Of a stretch of 64,000 nt of DNA, positions 12,683 through 24,599 are shown piece by piece (position 1 is the first letter of the stretch; each line of letters opens with the position of its first letter). Below the pieces are notes generated by a model. It did not search any database and was not told where the DNA came from. It worked only from the letters and a program-made list of their open reading frames with translations. Position numbers and translations under genes: made by a program. The stretch comes from Coniella vitis (taxonomy: Eukaryota; Ascomycota; Sordariomycetes; Diaporthales; Schizoparmaceae), in assembly GCA_011317545.1 (NCBI GenBank), contig WUJK01000003.1:3100001-3164000 (forward strand). Reading direction: 5' to 3'.

Positions 12683-13978
12683 GAGACATGGCTTCACAAG
12701 GCATTTTGAACACTACGTACTTACCGTTTCCTCCAATTCTTTACCCCTCCCACGGCGCTGCATATCGACCACCTCTGAGCTTTGTCCCTTTCAATATCCG
12801 AACAGACATAACTTTGCGACGTGTACATATCACACGCCCTCTGCAGTCGCTTCTTTGATATAAATCCGCCTTTTTTCATTTTCTCAATGGTATGGACTAC
12901 GGAATGGCGTTTCTCTTTTGCACTTGGAACGGAAGCACGGTCGGTGTTTAAGCGGGAAAGAGGAAGGTTTACCCGGACAGACTGGCGATATCACTGTTGA
13001 TTTTGGTATGCGTGTTTTGCATAGCGGCAGGCGTTGTTTTGTATTTTGTGTTTCTTTTCTTTTTTTGGGGGGGGGGGGCATCATCACAAGAGAATATCGG
13101 TAGTAAAGTCACAAGCATCGGTTGTGAGACTGATGGACGACTGACTTCATGATATTGTCTTCGGAGTACAATACAAGCTCGCTGCTTGACAAGTAATTTG
13201 GACTTGCTGATACGTGAAATTCGAAACACATTCGTAAAGGGCACTTCAAACTATGTATGATCTTTGATACTTGATGAGAATCGGTGCTACATCATCCTGC
13301 AATATGTCTTGATCCATTCTAGTCATATTAGCAGCAACACCTGCCTTGCTACTAAATATTTGTTTCTCGTTGGTGAAGATGATAGATGAGCAGCAATTGT
13401 CTCACGCCCGCTTTACATGGATTGTACAGAGAGAGCATAATGGAGAAATCGTGCATTCAGGGTATTGACAACGAGATTTAGACTTGGAGATAGCTCTGCT
13501 TTTTCCATGCCCGCCAACGCTACCGGGCAATCAAAACTTTTGCAACCAGAAATTGCTGAACCCACGCTAGTCTAGATAATACATAATAAAGTAAGAATTG
13601 ATTTGAATTGCAGGAGTCGACCAAGCCATAGTTGTGAGACATGTCTGACACTGTCAAGACTCTTAATCCGATAACGACAAGTAGGCGGTGCAAACCGAAT
13701 GAAACAAGAGAAGACCGGCAAGAATGATATTGGAGCCTGTGTATGCTAGGGTGGTTGTTGTTACAAGCTCGCAATAAGGCAGCGAAATGTACCAAGAACC
13801 AGCAGTAAACGAGACAAACTAGAAAAAACAAATTCGTGAGAGTAACTGATGCTGAGGCAGGACCTTTAGATTGCCCTTTGAAGATCCTACAGGTCACGCT
13901 AGAGGATATGAAAGGACCTGCGATGGCGATGGCGTAGGCGAGGGCTTGTATGAAGGTGTCAACTCGCGACCATCTGAA
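12683..13978. other. Convergent intergenic region SPT2 / NUFIP1-like
   Basis: About 1.3 kb between two converging stops, with an 11-base G run near 13068-13078. A 125-codon minus-strand open frame at 13520-13897 lies in the 3' flank and has no recognisable features. Nothing else seen. Confidence 0.55.
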
Positions 13979-15999
13979 CTATTCGTTCTTGACGCCCGTA
14001 TTTCCAAACCCACTCAGGTTCCACCCTTGATAACGAACTGTTGTTGGCGACACAACGCTTGGAGGTGGTTGAGGTGGCAAGCCGCTAGCAGGAGGGGGAG
14101 GTAAAGACGACTTGGTGACCAGAGTGGTGGTGTGACCATTTGCCACAACTCCGTTCGCAGATTTCGACTTGGTGTCCATCAAACCCTTCTCTTGTAAATA
14201 TTTGATGGCCTTGACAATTGTCATATCCTGCTGATCTTTATCGTTGAGGGCCAAGCGCTGTTGCAGGGTCATCCGTCCGCCATTCATCTCTCTCTCCTTG
14301 AGTGCAGCCTCTCTAACTTCCGCATCGTGGACGAAACGGCACTTGCCCTTTTTTCCACAAGTCCCCCCTGTAGAATAGTACTTGCAGTGCTTGGTAGGGT
14401 CAGCTTTCTTCGGAGGTGGCGGTAGGTTGGCATTAGGATCCGGTTTTGTAGACATAGCCTCAGGTGCTTCGTTTTCTGACTTGACGGATGGCGACATCGA
14501 GGAACTTGCAGCGACATCGCGCATCTCGTCACCAGCATCCTGTTGCTCGCGCTTTCGTTTCAAGCTGGATTCAACTTTCTCCAACTCGCGGCGCAGCTTG
14601 TCGGCTTTTTGCTGTTCTCTTTCTAAAGCCAGAGCGCGATCGTCTTTGACTTCTCCGGTTTTGCTCGCAGCGTCCTTCTCTGAGGCCAGCTTGGCCTTGA
14701 CACGTGTCTTCGTTGGAAAATTGCGCTTGCGTTCTGCAATCCATTCTGCGATATCGTTCGGCCTGTAGCTGTTAGCAAGCCGAAGGCTCTAGAAAGACAT
14801 ATTTTCGTGAGTATGAAGACCTACTCAGGTGCATCGGCGCCAATGAGTTCACTCAGCTTGGCCTCTTCATCAAAGTCATCATCCGATTCGTCGCCTGGGG
14901 TCAGGCCAAGCGTGTTGGTCTTGCGCTTCTTTTTCTTGCCAGCAGAAGCAGCATCAGGCTTCTGATGGTGCGCCTGGGGCGTGGCAGGACCGCCGCCCCC
15001 ACCGCCATGTTTGCGGTTGCTGCCATGATGGTTGCTGTGATTATTATGGTTATGGTTCTGGTGACGTCCCTTGTGGTCATTGAAGCCAGATCGTTGCTTG
15101 AATGAGTTGTTATGAAAACCTCCACGGCTATGACGGCCGCCAGTCTGCTGAAATTTCCCGTCATATTGACGAGGAGGGCCAGGTGCTGGCGGCGCTGCAG
15201 TAGGGGGATAGCCTTGGTAAGGAGCTGGGGAATATGGGCCAGACCCTTGATGGGGGGGATACGGCTGTGTCGGATAACCAGCGCTCACTGGAGCATTGGG
15301 ATCGCGAGGCGGACCACTGTCAAAGCCCATCCTAATAGGAGGGCCCATGGGTTGTGCCTTGGGCTGACCGTGTTGACCTCCTCGCCCTCTTGTAGCGCCA
15401 AATTGCTGCTGGTGCGGCAGGTTCGAAGGTGCATGCGAAGGCATGGGAGCACCCCAGTGCTGTGGGGGACCACTTGGCTGTTGGGGGGGAGGATACGCCT
15501 GCGCATACGGCTGCTGCGGAGGGGGTGCAGCACCATACGCAGCCGGCGGCGGCTGCTGCTGCTGCTGCTGCTGAGGACCGTATGAAGGCTGCTGTTGGTA
15601 CATGTGCTGAGCGTAGTTTGGGTGGTAATTCTGCGCAGGGAGAGCGGCCTGGGCAGGATGGTGCGGGTGTTGCGGCTGCCCTTGGTCGGGCCACTGCTGC
15701 TGATGCTGAGGATAGGCACCTGCGCCGGGCGACGAGTGTTGAGCAGGAGGATACTGGCCGGGATGCTGGGCAGCATATGGCTGTGGCTGGTGTTGGGGCG
15801 GCTGGTAGCCGTATGGGACTGGCGTATGGTACTCAGTCCTGCCTCCTGGCTGCGAGCCATGTCCTCCTCTGCCTCCCCTGCCGGCATGTCCACCGCGGCC
15901 TGCTCCATTCTGGTATTGTGGGTATTGAGGGTAGCCAGAGGCGGCGGGCGCGGGCGCAGGCGCCGGAGCTGGGGGTGGAGGCCCGTAGCCGTAGGTCAT
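13979..15999 (-). CDS. NUFIP1/Rsa1-type protein with CCCH zinc finger
   Basis: Two exons, 15999-14825 and 14762-13979 (62-bp intron), give 652 residues. Residues 1-300 are low complexity: Pro/Ala/Gln/Tyr-rich with RGG-like GRGGHAGRGGRGGHG, typical of RNA-binding or condensate-forming proteins. A basic KKKKRKTNTLGLTPGDESDDDFDEE segment follows. The intron joins ...GADAPE to PNDIAEWIAERKRNFPTK, the NUFIP1 conserved motif that docks on Snu13/15.5K. NUFIP1/Rsa1 proteins act with the R2TP complex in box C/D snoRNP assembly and also affect ribosome biogenesis. After a coiled-coil stretch, CKYYSTGGTCGKKGKCRFVH is a C-x8-C-x5-C-x3-H zinc finger. The frame is open for about 130 codons upstream, but the first conserved-looking ATG is 15999 (MTYGYGPPPP). 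Family assignment rests on the NUFIP motif; the exact role is inferred. Confidence 0.85.
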
Positions 16000-16828
16000 T
16001 CTTGTTTCTGCTGCCGGTATGATTTGGCTCTTGGTCGCTTTGCGGGTTTCGAAATGCTCGTAGACAAGGCGGCAAGGCCAGTGCTGCTGCTTGTGGTAAA
16101 TCAATGGACCTCCACAAGACTGAAGATCAAGACTGCGAGAACTGGTTGGGCACCTCAAAGACAGGGCAACAATGGAGTTGCTGTGCCTTCTCTGCTGGAC
16201 CGAGACTGAAAGAGAAGAAAGCAGGAAAATCAGTAAAACAAGGTCTCCAATACGTAAAGAACAACACTTGTCGCGGTGATGGAGAGGAGCAAGGGGCCGT
16301 TGACTCGTCGAGGGCGGGAGATTTATGGACGCGCAGTTTGGAAGTTGAAAGGAGGAAGAGTGAAGGAGTGGCAGGCCCAAAGCACCCACAATACCTAGGT
16401 AGTACTATAGTAGCGCGCAGTGGGGGCCTGCTCTTGGTCTGTGCATTTTGAAGGCGGCTGCTAGGGTAAGTGACCGTTCAAACGTTCTTCCCCGAGAAGG
16501 GAAAATGCGCCCTCATCAACGATTCCATTCCTCAATACCACGACAAAAAATCTGGTCCTAAGCCCGGGTGTTCCGAGGTTATACTGCAGAGCCAAGAGCA
16601 AGCTAATCGTACAGCACTGCTGCAACCACTGAAGATTTTGATGGGTTGAGTTTGTTGTCACTCTGCTCTGGCATGCCCGCTCCTTCAAGGATGCTAGCAG
16701 TGACTCGTTGCCGACCCAAAATTATCACCAGTCTTTTTCAGACCTGAGGACAAGTCATATCAGGACGCCTCCGCCAGTTCCACGTCTCTATCCACCTACG
16801 GGCATATCGAGAAGGCAAAGCTGCCACA
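16000..16828. other. Divergent promoter region NUFIP1-like / RPC25
   Basis: About 0.83 kb between two divergent starts. It is shared promoter space for an snoRNP-assembly gene and an RNA polymerase III subunit gene. CCTAGGTAGTACTATAGTAG near 16395 is a palindrome-like word. No gene seen. Confidence 0.55.
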
Positions 16829-17683
16829 ATGTTCATCCTTGTGTGTAGTCCTCTTGTTACGGTACTCAAGACGTGTGCGGCCGAGCAAGGCACTAACATG
16901 TGACTATAGACAAAAATTGCAGATCTGGTCCAGATCACCCCTCAGGATTTCCATAAGAAGAGCATGCAGGCCATTGAGGACAACATCAATGCCAAATATG
17001 CCAATAAAGTCTGTTTCCCTTCTGACGTGCAATATCGCCTCAAATACCTCGTACTAAATTTCTCAAAAAACAGGTAATCCAGAAGATTGGTCTCTGTATC
17101 AGCCTGTATGACTTACTATGGGCTTCTGAGGGTCTTATTGGCCATGGAACAGGCACAGCAAACGTAAACGGTATTCTTCCCCTCCAACTTTGCTCGTCTG
17201 AGGTATAGCAGAAAATCGACTAACGACTTTCGCAGCCGAGTTCCGCTTGGTAGTCTTCCGGCCATTCAAGGGCGAGGTTATCATGGGCCGTATCAGCAGG
17301 TGCTCACCAGAGGGCATTCACGGTCCGTACTCCATGTTGCTGAAGCCCAGCGCCTGTTCCAGACTGACTAACATGCGTTTCCAGTCCGCACCGACTTCTT
17401 CGACAACATCTTCATCGAGGCCGAAGAGCTGCCCGATGGCTGCCAGTATGATCACAATGAGCAGCTTTGGGTCTGGGAGAGCGAGGGTGGCTCTCTGTAC
17501 TGGGATGTTCACGAAACCGTCCGCTTTGCTGTCATTGGAGAGGAGTGGAACGACCAAACGCCCACCAAGCCCTCTATTGCTCCAGGGGAAGACGCGCCAC
17601 AAGAGACCAGACTCCCACCCTACGTTGTAAAGGGAAGCATGAAAGCACAAGGTCTGGGTTGCACATTATGGTGGGAGCTTTGA
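16829..17683 (+). CDS. RPC25: DNA-directed RNA polymerase III subunit RPC8/Rpc25
   Basis: Pol III stalk subunit, paralogue of Rpb7, which pairs with Rpc17 and is needed for initiation at tRNA and 5S genes. Five exons: 16829-16840, 16910-17008, 17074-17170, 17236-17322 and 17385-17683, giving 197 residues. The N-terminal Rpb7-like domain reads MFILTKIADLVQITPQDF, then NKVIQKIGLCISLYDLL and AEFRLVVFRPFKGEVIMGRI. The CSPEGIHVRTDFFDNIFI segment and the C-terminal Rpc25 domain end in GLGCTLWWEL. The match with RPC8 runs across the whole length. The first exon is only 12 nt. Donor 2 (GTCTGT) is weak, but the phase and the conserved NK|VIQKIG junction support it. The stop lies about 115 bp from the converging EMC3 stop. 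Confidence 0.93.
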
Positions 17684-17797
17684 ACACGATTGGATTTATT
17701 TGATGGGCACTACATCAAAAGGGATACGCTCACATCCCGCATATTCTGGCGCGGGGACGAACGAGTATTCGTCCTCTACTCTGAAAGAACCTTGCCA

Positions 17798-18855
17798 TCA
17801 AGCCAAAACGCCGTCAAGCAAGCGAGCCTCCACATCATCGAGGACAGAATAGTGCTCAATGACGGCAAGATTTTCAGCCTCAGCCAGGAATTGCTTGTCT
17901 GGGTCTACGCCAGGGCCAAAGCCTTGCTGCTGAGGAGGACCCATTTGGCCCATTTGTTGCGCCATTTGGTTGGCAGCTGGCAGCAGAAGACATATTAGTC
18001 CTTAGTCAAAAAAGGCGTGATACCAAAAGTCACGGAAAGAGTTCGGGGTGATACATACCATTGTCGCTTCCGAGGATAAAGTTAAAGACAGGTTGCAGCC
18101 CAAAAATACACAAAAAGTACCAAGAAATGCTAGACATCCACCTGGGATCCATATCCTTTGTGGCGACTCCAGCCTGGAGCATACTCTTGAACTTGATGGT
18201 GAGAGGAAATGGTAGTTTCACTGTGCAGCGAGTGTTGTCAGCTACGCGAACCCAACCACAAGCTGTAAACTGCGGGTTTCGGGCACCTACTGATGACATA
18301 GCCGCTGAAGAAGGCGTTGATCCAGCTCATAATTAGCGTATTTGGGATAATCATGGCCATTTGACCCTTCATGGCACCCATCATGCCTTCCATGGCATTA
18401 GGGTCCGTCATTGGATTCGGCGGCGCCTGACCCCGGTTCTCTGGCGCCTTGAGGTATGCGCCGGACTCGTAGGCTGCCGTTAATGCATCGCGGCGCGTGT
18501 TGAAGGATCGCTTCGAGAGCACGTGGAAGTTGGAACGCACGTTGACGCCGTGCACAAGCGAGCGCTGCTCGCGCTGAGCCTTCTGGTCAAGAGCCTTGGG
18601 AGGGTTGGCAAGCAGAACGGTGGCATAGTGTCGCAGGATACCCGTCAAGACCTGGGGCAGCAGATGTCAGCATGAGTTCGCGCGGGCAAGAGCTGCTAAA
18701 TAGGAGGATTCCATACCATGACGACGGTGATGGGGAAGAGGATCCAGTAGCTGCGAGAGCTGTCAGCTCAACAATGCGCCTTGACAACGATACAGTACGT
18801 GCACATACAATAACTGGGAGTCCCTGTGGATTGTTTGCACTGGCACTTGCGCCAT
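17798..18855 (-). CDS. EMC3: ER membrane protein complex subunit 3
   Basis: EMC3 is a core subunit of the ER membrane complex, an Oxa1/YidC-superfamily insertase for tail-anchored and multipass proteins. Five exons: 18855-18809, 18750-18717, 18651-18291, 18220-18059 and 17976-17798, giving 260 residues, the usual length. The N-terminus MAQVPVQTIHRDSQLFYW leads into the first membrane segment WILFPITVVMVLTGILRHYA. NTLIMSWINAFFSGYVIMKLPFPLTIKFK is the conserved central region with the second membrane helix. DPRWMSSISWYFLCIFGLQPVF forms the third. The last exon has a Met/Gln-rich segment and the tail VIEHYSVLDDVEARLLDGVL. Exons 1 and 2 are only 47 and 34 nt and were found by matching the family N-terminus. 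It is divergent from SPC2, another ER-membrane gene, over 375 bp. Confidence 0.93.
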
Positions 18856-19230
18856 CGTGCCGGTTTGCCTTGGGTGATGATGCAACTTGGTGGTTGGTTC
18901 CGAAGCGTCCAAGCTGGGCCTTTAACAGGAAAGCTTCGAGCAGGTTGAAGTGTTGTTGTGGTAGCGTTTGCGGCTCACCAGCTAGTCGCTGCCGAGGAAG
19001 CTCGCCTGCACCTAGGTTGGCGCCTTGGACCCGCTGCAACCTGGCAGGCCGGGGCCCCTGGAAGGGGCGCGTGTGTACTGTACAAGCTCCCCCTCCAAGA
19101 TGACAGATCGGCGCAACTGCCTTGACACTGCAACTTCCCCGGACTTTCATGTTGATACTTCTTCGATTAACCAACCCTTAGTTACTGTGTTTCCAGGGCC
19201 AAGGAGATTGAGCGCAAGAGACTTGAAGCC
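18856..19230. promoter_or_regulatory. Short shared promoter of EMC3 and SPC2
   Basis: Only 375 bp separate the ATGs of two divergent genes that both encode ER-membrane proteins of the secretory pathway, so the promoters must overlap or be shared. No individual binding site could be assigned by eye. Confidence 0.5.
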
Positions 19231-20113
19231 ATGGCGGTCTCCCAAGAGAAAATCACACTTTATAATCTCGCCGGTAAAGCCAGATACCTTATACGTCTGT
19301 CCATACAAGCAAAGCAGTGACTGACCAGGACGCTCTGCTAGATCTCAAGAACACCTCCGACGACGCGCTCCCCAACTACCTTAACTCGCTCAAGTTCAAG
19401 CAATCCCATACTCTGACCGATGTTCGCCTGGGTCTAGGCTACTCTGCGTTCTTCGTAGCCGCCGCCTGCTTCCTCTGGGATTACAAGTTCGGCTTCGACA
19501 ACACAAAGTACTACACAGCTGCCGCAGTGGTGATCTACACGTTACTCAACTCGGCCTTGACACTTTGGATATGGCTGAAAGAGAAGGGCATCGTCTATGT
19601 TGGCACTGCGCCTAACGGAGATACCGTATGTGTTCCTCAGCTGCTACTGTTCTTTTCCAATTTCATTACTGCGGTCATCCTCTTGCGACGTGCAAGGATA
19701 GGATCCGTTTCCTGATATACAAATCAATGGACACAGTTGCTGATGCTTAACACGCCGCGGGCCAGATTACAATCGCAAGCTCGGCAAAGAAGAACGTCCC
19801 CATCTACAATCTCGACATAACCATCACTCCCAAGAGTGGCAAACCGCAATCCTTCAAGCTCGCCCGTTCCTTTACCGAGTGGTTCGATGCACAAGGCCAC
19901 TTTGTCGCAAGCCCCTTCCAGACTATGCTCGCATCCAACGTCTCACTCGTCGGCCGACTGGACCCCAAGCGGGCTGACATTGGTGCTGTTCCTGCCGTTA
20001 CTGCTAGTGACTTTACCACCGAGGAGCTGAGCGCAATGATCGCTGGCGAGCCGACTTCGGGCGAGACCACTGGATCGGCGGTGAAGCAGGGTGCGAAGAG
20101 AAGAAAGGCATAA
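19231..20113 (+). CDS. SPC2: Signal peptidase complex subunit 2
   Basis: Non-catalytic SPC25/Spc2 subunit of the ER signal peptidase complex, which supports processing and contacts the Sec61 channel. Exons 19231-19273, 19342-19625 and 19766-20113 give 224 residues. Exon 1 encodes MAVSQEKITLYNLA and joins DLKNTSDDALPNYLNSLKFK, the fungal Spc2 signature. An AG nine codons earlier would add a few residues, but the chosen acceptor (CTAG) restores the family junction. Two membrane spans follow closely: residues around LGYSAFFVAAACFLWDYKFGF and AAAVVIYTLLNSALTLWIWL. The cytosolic C-terminal domain contains SFTEWFDAQGHFVASPFQ and ends with the basic tail KQGAKRRKA. Confidence 0.93.
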
Positions 20114-20601
20114 TCATCTGGTAAAAGAAAACGCTCAGGAAAACGTCTCTCCCTGCTATCCCATTAGAGGCAGTCCTGTGTCAGTCAGCTGCTTTATTTT
20201 GGCGTATGTTTACACAGGCCAAAAGCTCCGCTCGCTAGGAGACGAAGGCATAGCTGCAATGATATGGGCATCCAATATGACAATTTAGTATAACTTCAAA
20301 ATAGAGCAGAGCCATACATACCCACACTTTTAGTAAAATTCTACGGAACCTTCTCAGGGTTCCGAAATTGGAATAATTGCTCAAGCTTGGCTTGCCATTG
20401 TTATTCGTGGGGCGAACGTATAACCCCGACGATGCTCGCACATACGGCTCTATAGAATTCGCAATTAGCTCATTGAAAAGTGTACAACATTTTCCATCTC
20501 TTGTATTAAGAGCGCTTTGTTTCTCCTGTTAAGAGTCTCTTTATCACCGAATGTAGGGCACCTATGTCTGCACATTTGCTCACAACCATTTGCTACTGCT
20601 A
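20114..20601. other. Convergent intergenic region SPC2 / MMS19
   Basis: 488 bp between converging stops, fairly AT-rich. It should hold both 3' UTRs. No other feature seen. Confidence 0.6.
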
Positions 20602-23600
20602 CTACTCGGCAATCTTGATCCAATTCTTCTTGGCCTCTTGTGCAAGCTGGCGCACATCACGAGACTTGTCAGCCTGCACCGTCGCCAAGTGCATCAACAC
20701 TCCAGGTGCATATATCCGAACAGCCGCCTCGTCCAGCTCCGGCAGCAGGCGCAGAAGTCGGACCGACTTTTTGCGAATATCGATGGGATCAACCTTGACC
20801 ACAAAGCGCGGCCTGGCATCTGCTGGCCCGTCCTGCATTTGCTCTCTCCACGCGCTGCTGGCGTCCTCCTCAGCACCACCTGCTGCCGCCTTGACCTTAC
20901 CTATGCTCAGACTTCTATGGTATACGTGCTTGCACGCCGCAATGATCGTCGAGACATAGGCACCCATAGATGACGAGTTAGTCGTAGCGAGGTGCAGCAC
21001 AATGGCACACGCCGCATCAATATCCACGGGATTCTCTGCCTTTTGCATCGCCGCGAGCGCAATGCGCAGAATCTCAGACTTGTCCTCTTCGTATTGCTTG
21101 GAGGATAGATTCCGGACTGCATGTAGCACGTAGATGGCGTTTATGACCGAGTCTTGTCCTTCGGGCTTGAGCGGATAGGCCTCCTTGAGGACGGGTTGTA
21201 TGCACTGGTAGTACAGGCGCTGCTGGTAGAGGCGTTTTTGGATTGTGTGGTCGCTATGGTAACTTGGAGCAGTCCTTGCTTGTTGTTCACTCTTTGGTGC
21301 GCGGAAGAGCTGGCTCAGGATTCGCGCCATGTATTTCCCGCGTGCAAGGTCGCCCTTCACAGCTGCTGTGCGGATTGCAACGAACATGTCCCCCGTGAGC
21401 GCGCGATCGCCGCGTCGTAGCGCACCTGTGAGGATCTGTGTAATGCGGGAGAATTCATTGAGGGGCAGGCAAGACATTTTGCTGTTGTCGTTCAGGGTGC
21501 TATTGATATCAGTCAAGACGCGGGCCCAGGCTGCGTGGTTGTCGTTTCCGGAATGGGTCGCTGCTGCTGGGGAAGCGGTGTCGTATTTGTTGGCGAGCTG
21601 GTATGCGATTTGGTCTCTTGCAAGGAGAGTCTTGACAGGGAAATGTGGTATCGCATCGAAGTCCCCTAGAAGGAGGTCATATATACTGGTGTTCTAAACG
21701 GAGAACAAAAATTGTTAGTATAAGTTGGTTGGCCACGGTTTTGTTGCGGATCTCTTACCAGACTCAGCACTACCTCAGGCCGGACTGCACAAGCAATTCC
21801 ACGCGATAGTTTTGCAAGCACAGTATCAGCGTGTGAACTCCATGACAGTTCGCTTTCATTTGACTGTAACGGGCGGAAACAAGCTATGATCTGCTCGTCC
21901 AATCGTAAAGCCTGCTGTGCAGATAAGCCCAACTCGACACAAACAACTCTACCAATATCCCCGACAACTTCGAGGTATCTATCCCTCCACAACCCTTGTG
22001 CGCCGCTGGCTTCGTCCGTGGCGCTTCCGAGAAATTCGCTAAGGCCAAGTCGAGCACCATCAGTGCCATGTGGTGTCTCCACTGTAGCAGCCTGGTACAA
22101 TTGTGCGACGATGTAAATACCCAGCTGCAACAGGAAGGTTATAAAGGCTGCGCCTTGGGACGCCGGTCCCCTGGACAGGATGTGTGGCACCTGAGAAGGC
22201 TCAAATTGGTCAAAGTGTGCGGTTACGATCTCAGGAAAGGTGGGCAAGATGTCTTTGACGGCTTGCTGAACCGAAGCTAGGCTCCACGCGGCCTCTTGCT
22301 GATCCTGGTTCCAGATGGTCTCGAGGAGTGATTGTACTTCTGCACTCCGTAGGAGGCCGAGGATACCATCATGCAAGGCATGAGCAACCCATGCTGAGGC
22401 TCGGAAATTGGCCTTAGACACTGATAGTATGCCAAGTAGTTTGAGCATGCCACCTGCGAATATGGTGAAATTGACCATAGCTGTAGAGCTAGTATCTGGC
22501 GTGCCAGTACAACCAATATACGCAATCTTTGCACAAGAGTTTTGAAGAGCTTGGAAAGAGCGTTCCGAAGGGGTGCCGTTCCACGTTCTCTTGGTAACCT
22601 CGTTGAGAAGAGTGGAAACGATTTTGCCGTATCCTTCTGGATAGGCTCTGACTGTGGTCCGAAGAGCTTGGCCCGCAGCAGCCTCGATTGTTATGTATGT
22701 GTCTGATGGAGTCGCCGGGCGTATACTGAAGTCATTCATATAGCGGAAAGTCAGTGTTGAGCAAATTTCTTGAAGTATATCATTGTGTGAGCCCGCTGTG
22801 TCTTCGACAATATTCTCTTCGAAAGATGGCTGCTGTGCAATTTGGGCAAGCCCATCGAGAGCCTCTCTAACCAGATCAACTTGTTCCTTGGTAGGGTTCT
22901 CAGTCGCATTTTCCTTGAGCATTGCAAAGTAAACGTCGCGAGCGACCCTAAGCAGGTCACCCTCAAGGTTCGGCGGTGGAGTTGAAGCTGACGCTAATAG
23001 TTGACGGCGAGCACGAAGAAGATTATTCAATATCAACAACAAAGTCTTTGCATGTGTAGGTGATTTGGGCTGGGCAATGGATCGGCTGATGGTATCGACG
23101 ATTCGAGGGCTTATCTGTCGGAAAGGCTCGAGATGTGCTCTCGCTACACTAACCAGAATGGAGCCCACACGTTCGGAGAAGGTTGGATTTTCAAACAGGT
23201 CTTCGGAAGAGTCATTCCAGACAGTGTCGACAAATTCTTTGAGATGCGGAGAAGAGTCTTGTTGCGCAAGGCGGCTTGTTGTCGTTTCAAAAACTTGCAG
23301 CGTTTCTTGAATAGCCTCTGGAATATCGCCATTTCGGACTTCGTATTTGAGAGAAGTCCAAACTTTCGGTGCATATGGCCAGACGTAGGTATCGATCCGG
23401 TCGTAGTTCTTGATACATGCCTTGATTGTGCGCAGTATGTCGAGCTGCCCAAATCAGTACCTTTGGAGAATAAAATAGCGAAGGGAAAGCCTTGTGCAAC
23501 TTACCTTGGCAGCAGCAGTCAGGCTTGCACCGCCATCCAGCTTCTCCAGCAGAAATGGAAAGGTGCGGTGAGCAAGGCGCCCGTTCGAAGAAAAGCACGA

Positions 23601-24599
23601 GTTCAAGGCATCCTTGAGCTGTTGTTCCGTAACCTCGGGCCCAGTTGCGGTTGATCTGCGAATGGATATGGGAAAGAAGGGAGAAAAGGACTCAAAGACA
23701 GTATCAGCAACCTCCTGCGACAGGCTACTTTGTTGGAGGATGGTATTGAGGTCACTGAACCAGGAGAGGAGATTAGAAGGATCTCTCTCCTTACCAGCAA
23801 GTCCGATGACCTTGAGAAGGTGCTCGCTGCCTTGATGGCGCTTTTGAAGGTATGCACCATACTCTCCAGCCAAGAGCGTCTTGATCAGCTGCAGGATTTC
23901 CGATCGTGTTTTTGCAAGCTGCTTGGTATAAGTTTCTGGGTTCATTCCACCAATGGTCGACAGAAGATCTTCCGACGAAGAAACATCAAAGCTGTCCATA
24001 CCGGCCAGACTAGTCAAGGCCTCTGTTGCAGCAGCTATGTTGGCGTCTTGAAGCTGGTACATTGAGCTGAAGAAGGCGATAAATAACTTGACTATATCTT
24101 GCAATCAGCAACGATGTGCTTTCAGGAGCAGGACAGGCAGCACTACCTTCTCGGGGCTGTAAACAGGATCTGGGCAACGTATTCAACGTCCGAGACAGAA
24201 ACTTGTGGGCTTGATCACAGAATCCTTAGTTAGTGTCTCTCTGACTATGATCTGGTTCAAGAGGTTCGACCAGCACTCACCTCGTGCAATCTTCTCAATA
24301 TTTCGTGAGCCCACCAGGGCACCTTCATCGTCGTCATCATCATCACCAGACGCAGAGACCCAGCGATGAATTGACATTGCCAGCTGGGTCGCTGGCGACT
24401 GCGGGAGTCTGCGATGATTCTTCCAATCAGATGTCACATCTGATCCGCCCAGTCAGTCTGCATTCTGGAAGTGGTCTCTGCGCGAAATCGGAATGAATTC
24501 CTCACAATTGGCAGCATCCTGCACAATCTTGGCCTGCTCCTCCACTGGTAGGCCATCTTGTTCGATATAGCGCTCAGCGAGCGTCTCAAGATAGAGCAT
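20602..24599 (-). CDS. MMS19: MMS19/Met18, cytosolic iron-sulfur targeting HEAT protein
   Basis: HEAT-repeat scaffold of the CIA targeting complex, which delivers Fe-S clusters to DNA polymerases, XPD/Rad3 and other nuclear enzymes. It is known for effects on nucleotide excision repair and telomeres. Six exons: 24599-24506, 24439-24281, 24209-24147, 24097-23505, 23444-21759 and 21693-20602, giving 1228 residues. The N-terminal domain includes AHKFLSRTLNTL, FIAFFSSMYQLQDANIAAATEAL and KERDPSNLLSWFSDLN. The signature TFPFLLEKLDGGASLTAAAK continues as LDILRTIKACIKNYD. The C-terminal half consists of HEAT helices. Acceptors of exons 3 and 4 are AAG, less common than CAG/TAG, but the joined protein aligns without gaps to fungal MMS19. 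The start at ATG 24599 (MLYLETLAERYIEQDG) is the least certain point, because the frame is blocked by a TAG a little upstream. Confidence 0.88.

Noticed and set aside
13520..13897. 125-codon minus-strand open frame
   Set aside because: It lies between two 3' ends, has no recognisable domain and looks like chance.
16000..16389. About 130-codon N-terminal extension of the NUFIP1-like protein
   Set aside because: The frame is open but has no ATG that begins a protein-like sequence; it runs through the presumed leader.
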